This document shows positions 53,920-63,446 of a stretch of 64,000 nucleotides of DNA, one piece after another; position 1 is the stretch's first letter, and every line of letters begins with the position of its first letter. A program made the position numbers and the translations under genes. This DNA is from Whitmania pigra (taxonomy: Eukaryota; Annelida; Clitellata; Hirudinida; Haemopidae). The notes under the pieces are model-generated. The model had not been told where the DNA came from, did not search any database, and saw only the letters and a program-made list of their open reading frames with translations. The DNA is taken from assembly GCA_021613335.1 (NCBI GenBank), contig JAJTWR010000070.1:124001-188000 (forward strand), in the 5' to 3' direction.

Positions 53920-55128
53920 ATGGTATCAGTTGAAGAACATAACACAAGCCTGGAGCAAAGGTTTGTTAAAACGATTAAAAAACTGCTTTCGCATACCAAA
54001 GGAGACAGGTGGATTTGGATTATCATTCTCACCCTCTCTATGGCCTCTGTCATGGTAGTATACAGCGCCACCGGAGCCATTGCTTATAAAAAAGGAATTA
54101 GCGTAGAACGGTATTTGTTGTTTAAACATGTCATTTTTGTGGTTTTAGGGATTGTAATAATTTACCTTTCTCATCTTTTAGATTATAAGTACTATGCGGG
54201 TATTTCTAAAATACTGATGATTATTACCATGCCGCTCTTGGTTTATACATTGGTTTTTGGCGGCCAAATTAATGGCGCGGCGCGTTGGGTGCAAATCCCG
54301 CTGATTGGACTTACTTTTCAAACTTCCGATTTGGCTAAACTGGCTTTGATTACCTTCTTGGCCCGAATGCTTACTAAAAAACAGGAACAAATTAAAAATG
54401 TAAAAAACGCATTTATCCCAATTATGGGTTCGGTTTGTGCGGTTTTTATTTTAATTGCTTTAGCTAATCTTTCTACCGCATTAATGCTTTTTGGCGTAAG
54501 CGTTTTGTTGTTAATTATTGGGCGGATCAGTATTAAGCAGATTTTAATGGTTTGCGGGGGGGGGCTTGTTCTGTTGTGTTTTGTAATCTTTTTAGGCCCT
54601 CGCCGCGAAACTTATAAGTCTCGTATCAATGTTTACCTGTATCCGGAATTGCAACATGCAGATAAAACCTATCAAGCAGATCATGCCAAAATGGCTTTAG
54701 CTACAGGAGGCATATTTGGTAAAGGACCCGGCAACAGTACCGAACGTAATTTTTTACCCCACCCGTATTCCGATTTTATTTTTGCCATTATTATTGAAGA
54801 ATACGGTACTGTTGGCGGTTTAAGCATCGTTATATTATACTTGGCGCTCCTTTATCGTTGCGTAAGAATTGTTAACCGAAGCCCTAAAGCCTTTGGAGCC
54901 TTGTTGGCGGCAGGTCTTAGCTTTAGTTTAACTATTCAGGCTTTTGCCAATATGGCCGTAACGGTGGGTTTGGGCCCGGTAACCGGGGTGCCTCTGCCTT
55001 TGATAAGCATGGGCGGCACTTCTATGATTTTTACCAGTGTTGCCTTTGGCATTATCCTGAGCGTAAGCAGAGATATAGAAAATAAAAAAAATAAAATTGT
55101 TGTTGGCGAAATTCCGGCAATTGCGTAA
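53920..55128 (+). CDS. ftsW: Septal peptidoglycan glycosyltransferase FtsW
   Basis: A 402-residue SEDS glycosyltransferase that polymerises lipid II with FtsI. It has about ten transmembrane helices, beginning after a charged N-terminus, with YSATGAIAYKKGISVERYLLFK cut across the first loop. GAARWVQIPLIGLTFQTSDL, GIFGKGPGNSTERNF, PHPYSDFIFAIIIEEYG and PLPLISMGGTSM follow. All core SEDS motifs are present. Confidence 0.94.
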   Translation: MVSVEEHNTSLEQRFVKTIKKLLSHTKGDRWIWIIILTLSMASVMVVYSATGAIAYKKGISVERYLLFKHVIFVVLGIVIIYLSHLLDYKYYAGISKILMIITMPLLVYTLVFGGQINGAARWVQIPLIGLTFQTSDLAKLALITFLARMLTKKQEQIKNVKNAFIPIMGSVCAVFILIALANLSTALMLFGVSVLLLIIGRISIKQILMVCGGGLVLLCFVIFLGPRRETYKSRINVYLYPELQHADKTYQADHAKMALATGGIFGKGPGNSTERNFLPHPYSDFIFAIIIEEYGTVGGLSIVILYLALLYRCVRIVNRSPKAFGALLAAGLSFSLTIQAFANMAVTVGLGPVTGVPLPLISMGGTSMIFTSVAFGIILSVSRDIENKKNKIVVGEIPAIA

Positions 55129-55133
55129 TAAAA

Positions 55134-56237
55134 ATGAATAGTTTCCCAAAAATTATCATCTCCGGCGGTGGCACAGGCGGGCATATTTTTCCCGCCATAG
55201 CCATAGCCAATGCACTTAAAAGCATTTCGCCTGACTGCGAGATTTTGTTTGTGGGAGCAAATGGTCGTATGGAAATGGAAAAAGTTCCGGCTGCAGGTTA
55301 TCAGATAGCGGGATTAAACATAAAGGGCATACAGAGAGGTTCCATCGTAAAAAATCTTTCTTTACCATTTAAAATAGTAAGCAGCGTACGTAAAGCAATG
55401 CAAATTATAGAAAAATTTAAACCTCATGCGGTTGTGGGGGTTGGCGGTTATGCCTCAGGGCCTGTTTTATATGCCGCGTCTTTTAAAAAAGTGCCTTATC
55501 TTATTCAAGAACAAAACTCTTATGCCGGTATTACCAATAAATTATTAAGTAAAGGCGCTGTTAGCATTTGCGTAGCATTTAAAGAGATGGAGCGTTTTTT
55601 CCCGGCAAGTAAAATCATGATTACCGGAAATCCCGTACGCAAAAACGTGGTAAACATTGCAGGCAAACATGATGCCGGAGCCGTATCGTTAAATCTAGAC
55701 CCGCATAAGAAAACTATTTTGCTTGTAGGAGGAAGCTTAGGCGCCGATACTTTAAACAAAGCCATAGAAAAATATTTGAATGAAATTATAGCGGCAAACG
55801 TTCAGCTGATTTGGCAAACAGGGAATTTCTATTATCCCCAAATATTGGAAAGAGTTGGTTTAAACCCTCATCCTAATATAAAAATAGTTGGGTTTTTAAA
55901 TCAAATGGATTTGGCTTATGCAGCAGCCGATCTAATTATTTCAAGAGCGGGCGCCGGCGCTATTGCAGAACTTTGTTTAATTAACAAACCGGTTATTTTA
56001 GTGCCTTCTCCTAATGTGGCAGAAGACCATCAAACAAAAAATGCATTGGCTTTGGTTAAAAACGATGCCGCTATTTTAATTAGCGATCATTCTGCAAAAA
56101 ATACTTTGGTTTTACAAGCGCTTAGTTTGCTGCAAGATACCAAACGTTGCGAAATATTGAGTAAAAATATTGGAAAAATGGCTTTTGCAGAAGCAGATGT
56201 AATAATAGCGCGCGAGGTGTTAAAATTGGTAAAGTAA
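55134..56237 (+). CDS. murG: UDP-GlcNAc:MurNAc-pentapeptide-lipid GlcNAc transferase
   Basis: Converts lipid I to lipid II at the inner face of the membrane. It is a 367-residue GT-B enzyme with SGGGTGGHIFPAIAIANAL, VVGVGGYASGPVLYAA, QEQNSYAGITNK, GGSLGADTLN, SRAGAGAIAELC and VPSPNVAEDHQTKNA. It lies five bases after ftsW. Confidence 0.97.
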   Translation: MNSFPKIIISGGGTGGHIFPAIAIANALKSISPDCEILFVGANGRMEMEKVPAAGYQIAGLNIKGIQRGSIVKNLSLPFKIVSSVRKAMQIIEKFKPHAVVGVGGYASGPVLYAASFKKVPYLIQEQNSYAGITNKLLSKGAVSICVAFKEMERFFPASKIMITGNPVRKNVVNIAGKHDAGAVSLNLDPHKKTILLVGGSLGADTLNKAIEKYLNEIIAANVQLIWQTGNFYYPQILERVGLNPHPNIKIVGFLNQMDLAYAAADLIISRAGAGAIAELCLINKPVILVPSPNVAEDHQTKNALALVKNDAAILISDHSAKNTLVLQALSLLQDTKRCEILSKNIGKMAFAEADVIIAREVLKLVK

Positions 56238-56238
56238 T

Positions 56239-57588
56239 ATGGATTTGGCAAATATAAATAAGGTGTATTTTGTGGGAGTGGGCGGTATCGGCATGAGCGC
56301 TCTTGCTCGTTATTTTGTTAAAAAAGGATGTCGGGTTTTTGGTTACGATAAAACAAAAACGCCTCTTACCACGTGTTTGGCTCAAGAAGGCATATCTATT
56401 AGTTACAAGGATGAGGTGACTGAAATACCCAATTTATTTGCGCAACCCGCCTCTGATTTACTGGTAGTTAACACCCCGTCTATTCCAAAAGACAACCAAA
56501 TACTTAATTTCTTTAAAAATGGCGGGTTTGCTTTGAAAAAACGTTCAGAAGTGCTCGGCATTATCAGCAAAGAAATGTTTTGCATAGCCGTGGCCGGTAC
56601 GCATGGCAAAACCACCACCTCTGCCATGATAGCCCATTTATTAAAAGCCACCGGTTTTGATTGTACGGCTTTTTTTGGGGGAATTAGCGGCAACTACAAC
56701 AGCAACGTATTGTATGGACAAAATAACGTAGTGGTTGTTGAAGCTGACGAGTATGATCGATCTTTTTTAACCCTCCGTCCCGATGTGGCCGTAATTACCT
56801 CAATGGACGCCGATCATTTGGATATTTACGGCAACGAAAATCGCCTGAAAGAATCTTTCGCTTTGTTTGCCTCCCAACTCAAAAAAGATGGTCGGTTGTT
56901 TGTAAAAGACGGCTTAAATTTACCCGGAATTACTTATGGCTTAGAAACCTCTTCGGCCATTAAAGCAAAAAATATCAGATTGCAAGACGGGTGTTTTCTT
57001 TTTGATTTCCAAGACGGATGCATAAGCCTGAAAGATATCCGTTTACCCATGCCCGGCAGGCATAATCTGGAAAATGCAACCGTTGCCGTCGGGGTGGCTT
57101 TAAGTTTGGGTATTCATCCCCAAAGTATTAAAAAAGCAATGGCTGGATTTAAAGGGGTTAAGCGCCGATTTGAGATTATTGTAAAAAACAAAGCCCATAT
57201 TTATATTGATGATTATGCCCATCATCCCCAAGAACTCAAAGCTTGTTTTAATGCCGTCAGAGAATTTTATCCCGATAAAAAATTAACCGTCATTTTTCAG
57301 CCGCACCTTTTTACCAGAACCAAAGATTTTGCCGATGAGTTTGCCGCTGTTTTAAGCGCAGCCGATGAAATTATTTTGTTGGAAATTTATCCGGCTCGGG
57401 AATTGCCGATTGAAGGGGTAAATGCGCGGATGTTGCTAAATAAAATAAACTGCTCAAACAAACAGCTATGCACAAAGCCGCAGGCGTTAGAATGGGTGAG
57501 GGATGAAAAACCGGAGTTAATTTTAACAGTCGGCGCCGGGGATATAGATAACCTTGTACAACCGCTTAAAACAATATTGGAAAAATGA
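56239..57588 (+). CDS. murC: UDP-N-acetylmuramate:L-alanine ligase
   Basis: A 449-residue Mur ligase that starts the peptide stem. It shows FVGVGGIGMSALARYF, the P-loop VAGTHGKTTTSAMIA, EADEYDRSFL, TSMDADHLDIYG, the C-terminal IDDYAHHPQELKA and FQPHLFTRTKDF. It overlaps ftsQ by four bases (ATGA). Confidence 0.97.
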   Translation: MDLANINKVYFVGVGGIGMSALARYFVKKGCRVFGYDKTKTPLTTCLAQEGISISYKDEVTEIPNLFAQPASDLLVVNTPSIPKDNQILNFFKNGGFALKKRSEVLGIISKEMFCIAVAGTHGKTTTSAMIAHLLKATGFDCTAFFGGISGNYNSNVLYGQNNVVVVEADEYDRSFLTLRPDVAVITSMDADHLDIYGNENRLKESFALFASQLKKDGRLFVKDGLNLPGITYGLETSSAIKAKNIRLQDGCFLFDFQDGCISLKDIRLPMPGRHNLENATVAVGVALSLGIHPQSIKKAMAGFKGVKRRFEIIVKNKAHIYIDDYAHHPQELKACFNAVREFYPDKKLTVIFQPHLFTRTKDFADEFAAVLSAADEIILLEIYPARELPIEGVNARMLLNKINCSNKQLCTKPQALEWVRDEKPELILTVGAGDIDNLVQPLKTILEK

Positions 57589-58658
57589 AAAAAGTAAATT
57601 GGAAGGCGGTTTTTAAAATATTTGCATGGATTGTTTCCCTAACAGGTATAACAGTGTTAATGAGTTTTATTAATATTAAGCGTCAACAAACAAAATGTAT
57701 AAAAGTTCAGATTTTAATACCCGGAGCCGATAACTTTGTGGAGCGGGAAGAAATAGAATCTATTTTACGGCAAAGCGACGGCGAGTTGGTAGGACGCAGG
57801 TTAGAAGAAATCAATATCCAATTTATCGAAGATGCAATTAAACGAAATCCTTACATCGCTTTTGTAAAAGTTTTTACCGATATGGATGGCGTTATCAGCA
57901 TTGAAATAAACCAACGGGAGCCTGTTTTAAGAGTGATAAATGCAAAAGAACAAGATTTTTATGTAGACAGCAAAGGCTTAAAAATACCTATTTCATCTAA
58001 TTTCACGGCCAATGTTTTGGTAGCCACCGGAAATATTTTAGAAAAATTTAACGGCAAAGTAGATACCATGCATACCTTATTGGGCAAAGATTTATATAAA
58101 ATTGCGCTGTTCGCCAAAAAAGACTCGTTATGGGATGCTTTGTTTGAACAGATGTATGTAAACGATAAAATGGATATTGAATTGTTGCCAAGGATTGGTA
58201 ATCATAGAATTGTATTGGGAAACGCAGATTCTCTGGATAAAAAATTGTCAAATTTGATGGTTTTTTATAAACAAGGTATCCCTCTGGTTGGTTGGAACGC
58301 TTATAAAACCATCAATCTGAAATATTGCAATCAGGTGGTTTGCGAGCGAAATGCGCCGACCGAGTTTAACAAAATCGACTCTGTGAAAAAAATAGCAACA
58401 ATTAACCAACAAAAAACAACAGATACGACAATTAAAGAAACCATAAAAGCGGAAATTTCAGATATAATCAACCGCCAGTCGGCCCTTGCAGGCAAAACAA
58501 TTGCTGCCGGCGCGCTTAAATCAAACAATACAGAAACAGACAAGGCAATTGCAGCCACCAAAACTATTTTAAACACAAATCAAAAAAAACCAGAACTTGA
58601 ATCTGTTATTGTGGGCAAAGAAACCACAAAAGCAGGGCTTAAAAACTGGAAGAAATAA
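57585..58658 (+). CDS. ftsQ: Cell division protein FtsQ with long C-terminal tail
   Basis: A 357-residue bitopic protein. One transmembrane helix lies near the N-terminus (AWIVSLTGITVLMSFINI). A POTRA domain follows (about residues 45-120: FVEREEIESILRQSDGELVG, NPYIAFVKVFTDMDG), then a beta domain (about 120-255). Past about residue 258 comes a tail of about 100 residues rich in Lys, Thr, Ala and Asn, unlike the compact end of most FtsQ proteins. FtsQ scaffolds FtsL/FtsB and the septal synthase. Assignment is from topology, POTRA and position between murC and ftsA. Confidence 0.9.
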   Translation: MKKVNWKAVFKIFAWIVSLTGITVLMSFINIKRQQTKCIKVQILIPGADNFVEREEIESILRQSDGELVGRRLEEINIQFIEDAIKRNPYIAFVKVFTDMDGVISIEINQREPVLRVINAKEQDFYVDSKGLKIPISSNFTANVLVATGNILEKFNGKVDTMHTLLGKDLYKIALFAKKDSLWDALFEQMYVNDKMDIELLPRIGNHRIVLGNADSLDKKLSNLMVFYKQGIPLVGWNAYKTINLKYCNQVVCERNAPTEFNKIDSVKKIATINQQKTTDTTIKETIKAEISDIINRQSALAGKTIAAGALKSNNTETDKAIAATKTILNTNQKKPELESVIVGKETTKAGLKNWKK

Positions 58659-58703
58659 ACAGAATATTAGAAACCTAAAAAATAATAATGCATCTATAAA
58701 ATT

Positions 58704-60059
58704 ATGGACAAAGATAAATCCACCGTTCAGTACCCTATTGTTGTTGGCTTAGATATTGGCACTACAAAAATATGCGCTATTGTTGGTCGTCGAACTCGGC
58801 AAGGAAAAATTGAGGTTTTAGGAATTGGCAAGGCCGAATCTTCGGGCGTAACTCGGGGTGTTGTTTCCAACATCGCCAGAACCGTTCAAGGCATTGCCAC
58901 TGCCATAGAATTGGCCGGTGCACAATCAAACGTAGAAATCCGTGTTGTAACCGTTGGCATTGCAGGCCAGCATATCAAAAGTTTGCAGCACCGAGGTATT
59001 TTAACAAGAAGAGAGTTAAATACAGAAATTAGTAAAAAAGACATTGATAAGCTGATAGAAGATATGTTTAAACTGGTAATGCCTCCCGGGGAGGAAATTA
59101 TCCATGTGTTACCGCAGGAATTTACCATTGATAACGAACCGGGCATTAAAGATCCGATAGGGATGGCCGGGGTACGTTTGGAGGCTAATTTTCATATCAT
59201 TTCAGGGCAAGTAGCGGCCGTAAAAAATATTATGCGTTGCGTAGCTAATGCCGGTTTGCAAACCCAAGATCTTATTTTAGAGCCTTTGGCCTCATCAGAA
59301 TCAGTGCTCAGTGAAGAAGAAAAAGAAGCGGGCGTTTGCTTGGTAGATATAGGCGGAGGCACTACAGACGTCGCTATTTTTCACGAAGGCATTATTCGCC
59401 ATACCGCAGTGATACCTTTTGGCGGTAACAGCGTTACCGAAGATATTAGAGAGGGCTGTTCGGTAATGCGTAATCAGGCAGAATTATTAAAAACGCGTTT
59501 TGGCTCCGCTTTAGCCGAAGAGAACAAAGAAAACGAAATTATATGCGTTCCGGGTTTACGCGGACGGGGGCCTAAAGAAATTTCAGTCAAAAATCTGGCC
59601 TATATTATTCAGGCTCGTATGGAAGAAATTATTGAACATGTTTACTATGAGATAAAATCTTCAAACTATGAAAAGAAACTGATTGCCGGAGTGGTAATTA
59701 CAGGCGGAGGCTCTTTATTAAAACACCTGAGCCAAATGGTAGAATACGTTACCGGTTTAGAATGTCGCATTGGCTATCCTAACGAACATTTATCCAGATA
59801 CGAAGAAATGTCTAAGTCGGTATACAATGATATTAAAAGCCCTATGTATGCTACAACCGTAGGTCTGCTGATAAAAGGTATTCATAAAGCCGAGGAGTAT
59901 TTGGAAAAGATTAAAGAAGCAGACACAAAAGCAACCCTGGCGCCGGATGCGGAGAAGAAAACCAAAAAACCAAGAGGTTTATTTGGAGCCCTTTTAGGCA
60001 AAGCGGCCGAGTTTATGAAAGATGACATGAACGTTAGCGACGAAGATTACATCAAGTAA
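58704..60059 (+). CDS. ftsA: Cell division protein FtsA
   Basis: A 451-residue actin-like protein that tethers FtsZ to the membrane. It shows VVGLDIGTTKICAIVGR, the SHS2 insertion, VDIGGGTTDVAIF, FGGNSVTEDI and VVITGGGSLLKHL. The C-terminal tail (LFGALLGKAAEFMKDDMNV) has the amphipathic membrane-targeting helix, followed by a short acidic end. Confidence 0.96.
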   Translation: MDKDKSTVQYPIVVGLDIGTTKICAIVGRRTRQGKIEVLGIGKAESSGVTRGVVSNIARTVQGIATAIELAGAQSNVEIRVVTVGIAGQHIKSLQHRGILTRRELNTEISKKDIDKLIEDMFKLVMPPGEEIIHVLPQEFTIDNEPGIKDPIGMAGVRLEANFHIISGQVAAVKNIMRCVANAGLQTQDLILEPLASSESVLSEEEKEAGVCLVDIGGGTTDVAIFHEGIIRHTAVIPFGGNSVTEDIREGCSVMRNQAELLKTRFGSALAEENKENEIICVPGLRGRGPKEISVKNLAYIIQARMEEIIEHVYYEIKSSNYEKKLIAGVVITGGGSLLKHLSQMVEYVTGLECRIGYPNEHLSRYEEMSKSVYNDIKSPMYATTVGLLIKGIHKAEEYLEKIKEADTKATLAPDAEKKTKKPRGLFGALLGKAAEFMKDDMNVSDEDYIK

Positions 60060-60079
60060 TTTTCAACATCTATAGATTT

Positions 60080-60116
60080 TTCAACAATATTCGCCTATGT
60101 GAATAACATTGTTGAA
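60080..60116. promoter_or_regulatory. Extended inverted repeat between ftsA and ftsZ
   Basis: TTCAACAAT and ATTGTTGAA form a perfect 9-bp inverted repeat, continued inward by ATTC and GAAT with a 3-base bulge. It lies 68 bases before the ftsZ start in a 124-base gap, by far the largest space in the cluster. It could be an operator for a dimeric regulator, or a terminator/attenuator hairpin. No T-run follows, which favours a regulatory site. Confidence 0.55.
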
Positions 60117-60183
60117 ATTATGTTAATATTACATATGGGTTTTAAAAACGTATTAAATTTTTAATCATCTGATATACAATCAT

Positions 60184-61839
60184 ATGAAATTCGAGATGTT
60201 AAAAGATAAATCGTCAATTATCAAAGTTATTGGCGTTGGCGGCGGAGGCGGTAATGCGGTTAATCACATGTACCGTCAAGGCATTAACGGGGTAGATTTT
60301 GTTATTTGCAATACAGACGCTCAGGCCTTAGAATCTAGCCCTATTCCAAACAAAGTGCAACTTGGGGCCAGTTTAACCGAGGGCATGGGAGCAGGTTCTA
60401 TGCCGGAGGTTGGAAAAAACGCTGCAATCGAAAACATCGACGATGTTAAAGCCATATTGGGCAATAACACCAAAATGCTTTTTATAACAGCGGGTATGGG
60501 TGGAGGCACGGGTACAGGCGCCAGTCCGATTATTGCCCAGGCAGCTAAAGAACTTGATATATTAACCGTTGCCATCGTAACTATGCCTTTCTCTTTTGAG
60601 GGTAAACGGCGTAAAATACAAGCAGACGAGGGTTTGGAAGAGCTTAAGAAAAATGTTGATTCTTATTTAGTGATTTCTAACGACAGGCTCCGCGAGATTT
60701 TTGGCAACCTTACTATGACTTCCGCATTTGCGAAAGCGGATGATATTTTAACTACGGCGGCAAAAGGCATAGCCGAAATTATTACCGTAACCGGCAATGT
60801 AAACGTAGATTTTAAAGACGTTCATACCGTAATGAAGGGTAGCGGGGTAGCCATTATGGGCAGTTGCGCCTCAGACGGCGATAACAGAGCTTTAACCGCG
60901 GTGGAAGGCGCCTTGTCATCGCCTTTGTTAAAAGATAACGAAATTCAGGGAGCCAGTTATATCTTATTGAATATCAGTTCGGGTAAAAAAGAAGTTACGA
61001 TGGACGAAATATCAATTATTACAGACTATACCCAAAAAAAAGCAGGTTTAACTGCCGATTTAATTTGGGGAAACTGTATAGATGAGGCCTTGGAAGATAA
61101 ATTATCGGTAACCATTATTGCCACCGGTTTTCAAACTTCAGAACAGCGCGAAAAAGACAAAAGGAATATCAAAAAAATCTCTTTGCTGACCCCGGAAGAC
61201 CCTTTAGTAAAACCGGTTGAACCAATGCTAAATTTTTTTATTGAACAAAAAGAAGCTGAACAGGCCAATAACGAGCCGGTTTTGAAAATTAAAACGGGAG
61301 AAGCTAAACAACCTAATTTATTTGGCGATTTATTCAGCGCAAAGCCCGATCGGGCGCAAATCCCCCTAAAAGATAAAGAAGAGAAAGTGGTGTATAGATT
61401 GGAAGAAGAAACTCCGGAGGATGAAAACAAACCGCAAAAATCCGGCTTTGATTTTGAATTGAAAATTGCAGAAACAGATTTTACATTTGAAACGCCCTTA
61501 CAAAAAACCGGAGAAAAAGCAGAAGAACAAACCCCGATAGCTAAAGAAGAAGCGAAAGCAAACTTGGATGAGGATATAAACGACGACTTAATAGAAGAAC
61601 AACTTAAAAAAGCCAAAGAACGTATTCTTAAACTCAGAGATCTTAGCATGAAACTGCGTACGCCCAATGGTTTGGTAGAGCTGGAAAATGAACCGGCATA
61701 CAAACGTAAACAAATGCAGTTAAAACAGTTGGATCATTCCTCTGAATCGCAGGTATCGCGTTTTACCTTTAGCTTGCGCGAGGATGGAAATACCGAAATA
61801 AGACCCAATAATTCCTTTTTACACGACAACGTAGATTAA
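60184..61839 (+). CDS. ftsZ: Cell division protein FtsZ with long C-terminal linker
   Basis: Tubulin-like GTPase that forms the division ring. It has 551 residues, against about 380 in E. coli. The GTPase domain (about 1-320) contains GVGGGGGNAVNHM, CNTDAQAL, the tubulin signature GMGGGTGTGASPIIAQ and NVDFKDVHTVM. Residues about 330-490 form a charged, Glu/Lys-rich linker without obvious structure. A more conserved C-terminal segment follows (YKRKQMQLKQLDHSSESQVS), which is typical of Bacteroidota FtsZ. Confidence 0.97.
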   Translation: MKFEMLKDKSSIIKVIGVGGGGGNAVNHMYRQGINGVDFVICNTDAQALESSPIPNKVQLGASLTEGMGAGSMPEVGKNAAIENIDDVKAILGNNTKMLFITAGMGGGTGTGASPIIAQAAKELDILTVAIVTMPFSFEGKRRKIQADEGLEELKKNVDSYLVISNDRLREIFGNLTMTSAFAKADDILTTAAKGIAEIITVTGNVNVDFKDVHTVMKGSGVAIMGSCASDGDNRALTAVEGALSSPLLKDNEIQGASYILLNISSGKKEVTMDEISIITDYTQKKAGLTADLIWGNCIDEALEDKLSVTIIATGFQTSEQREKDKRNIKKISLLTPEDPLVKPVEPMLNFFIEQKEAEQANNEPVLKIKTGEAKQPNLFGDLFSAKPDRAQIPLKDKEEKVVYRLEEETPEDENKPQKSGFDFELKIAETDFTFETPLQKTGEKAEEQTPIAKEEAKANLDEDINDDLIEEQLKKAKERILKLRDLSMKLRTPNGLVELENEPAYKRKQMQLKQLDHSSESQVSRFTFSLREDGNTEIRPNNSFLHDNVD

Positions 61840-61919
61840 ACTTTAAAAAAACAGGAAAAGGCCTTGGCATCGTTTTTGCTGAGGTTTTGTTGTTTTAAAA
61901 CAAGGCAAAGTATTGCCAA

Positions 61920-63233
61920 ATGTATAAACCTGAAAATCGTTTCAACGCAAATATTAACTTTATAAAATTTAATACCTTGGATATTTTCAACAAAATAACT
62001 AAACGAATGGGGCCTATCGGTCAACATCAGCAATGGTCTCATGGGTACTTTTCTTTTCCAAAATTAGAAGGAGAAATAGCGCCTCATATGCAGTTTAAAG
62101 GCAAAGAACATTTGGTTTGGAGTTTAAATAATTATTTAGGGCTGGCAAATCATCCCGAAGTTAGAAAAGCCGATGAGGAAGGAGCCGCCCAATTTGGGAT
62201 GGCTTATCCGATGGGCGCCCGCATGATGAGCGGAAATACAAAATACCATGAACAGTTAGAGCAAGAACTGGCCGCATTTGTAGGCAAGCAAGACGCCTTT
62301 TTGTTGAACTACGGTTATCAAGGAATGGTATCCATCATTGATTCATTGCTAGATCGTAACGATGTAGCGGTTTACGACGGAGAATCGCATGCTTGTATTA
62401 TAGATGGATTGCGTTTACACATTGGCAAACGGTTTGTATACAAGCACAACGATGTTGATGACGCCTATAAACAATTACTAAGAGCAAAAAAACTAACCGA
62501 GCAAACCAATGGAGGTATTTTGTTAATTACCGAAGGGGTTTTTGGAATGTCTGGCGTTCAAGGTAAATTAAAAGAATTAATAGAATTAAAGAGAGAAGTT
62601 TCTTATCGTTTATTAATTGACGATGCGCATGGTTTTGGCACTATGGGGCCTACAGGCGCCGGAACGCATGAAGCGCAGGGAGTTATTGACGGGGTTGATA
62701 TTTATTTTGGTACTTTTGCGAAATCTATGGCCGGTATTGGCGCATTTGTAGCCTCAACCAAAAAAATAACAGATTATTTTCGTTACAATATGCGTTCGCA
62801 AACTTTTGCAAAAGCTTTGCCAATGCCTATGGTTATGGGTTTGATCAAACGTTTGGAGTTATTGAAAAATAACCCTGAGCTCAGAGAAAAACTTTGGAAC
62901 ATTGCCTTAACGCTGCAAAAAGGATTGACGGAACGCGGTTTTGATATTGGGGCAACCAATTCTATGGTCACTCCCGTTTTTCTAAAAGGCGAGCTCTTAG
63001 AAGCTACCGCCTTAACTATGGATTTACGTGAAAACTACGGTATATTCTGTTCTATTGTGGTTTATCCGGTTATTCCTAAAGGGATGATAGAATTGCGTTT
63101 AATTCCTACGGCGGCTCATACTATCGCCGATGTAGAAAGAACGTTGAATGCGTTTAGCGAAGCGGCGGAAAAATTAAAACAAGGTTATTATCAAAAAAAT
63201 CAGTTTTCTTCCACAAATTTAGAAACGGTTTAA
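61920..63233 (+). CDS. Alpha-oxoamine synthase family PLP enzyme (serine palmitoyltransferase/KBL-like)
   Basis: A fold-type I PLP enzyme that condenses an amino acid with an acyl-CoA or acyl-ACP. Motifs are WSLNNYLGLANHPEVRKAD, GARMMSGNTKYHEQLEQEL, GESHACIIDGLRLH, LLIDDAHGFGTMGPTGAGTH and FGTFAKSMAGIGAFV with the Schiff-base lysine. The family includes serine palmitoyltransferase, 2-amino-3-ketobutyrate ligase, 8-amino-7-oxononanoate synthase and the cysteate acyltransferase of sulfonolipid synthesis. A role in sphingolipid or sulfonolipid synthesis is plausible but not shown. ATG 61920 gives 437 residues; a TTG at 61977 gives 418 and matches the conserved N-terminus better. Confidence 0.85.
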   Translation: MYKPENRFNANINFIKFNTLDIFNKITKRMGPIGQHQQWSHGYFSFPKLEGEIAPHMQFKGKEHLVWSLNNYLGLANHPEVRKADEEGAAQFGMAYPMGARMMSGNTKYHEQLEQELAAFVGKQDAFLLNYGYQGMVSIIDSLLDRNDVAVYDGESHACIIDGLRLHIGKRFVYKHNDVDDAYKQLLRAKKLTEQTNGGILLITEGVFGMSGVQGKLKELIELKREVSYRLLIDDAHGFGTMGPTGAGTHEAQGVIDGVDIYFGTFAKSMAGIGAFVASTKKITDYFRYNMRSQTFAKALPMPMVMGLIKRLELLKNNPELREKLWNIALTLQKGLTERGFDIGATNSMVTPVFLKGELLEATALTMDLRENYGIFCSIVVYPVIPKGMIELRLIPTAAHTIADVERTLNAFSEAAEKLKQGYYQKNQFSSTNLETV

Positions 63234-63264
63234 ATTTTATTTAAAATAATTTTACGGACGTCAA

Positions 63265-63417
63265 GTATAGCGTATTTTCATCTTTTGCTATCGGAGGTCA
63301 ATAGTTTTGCGTAGTCTCATTGGTTTTTTTCAAAAAATCAAATCAATGATTTTTACGCTAATTTTAAGCGTCTCTTTTATAAAATCTTAACCATGTATTT
63401 TTAAACGGTTTGATTTA
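63265..63417 (+). repeat. Interspersed repeat R1, copy d
   Basis: The fullest copy together with copy a: TATAGCGTATTTTCATC, then GGAGGTCAATAGTTTTGCG, then CAATGATTTTTACGC, then GTCTCTTTTATAAAATC. It fills the spacer between the oxoamine synthase and the next small gene. Confidence 0.7.
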
Positions 63418-63446
63418 TAAAAACTATATTTAGTATATTTGGGTTG

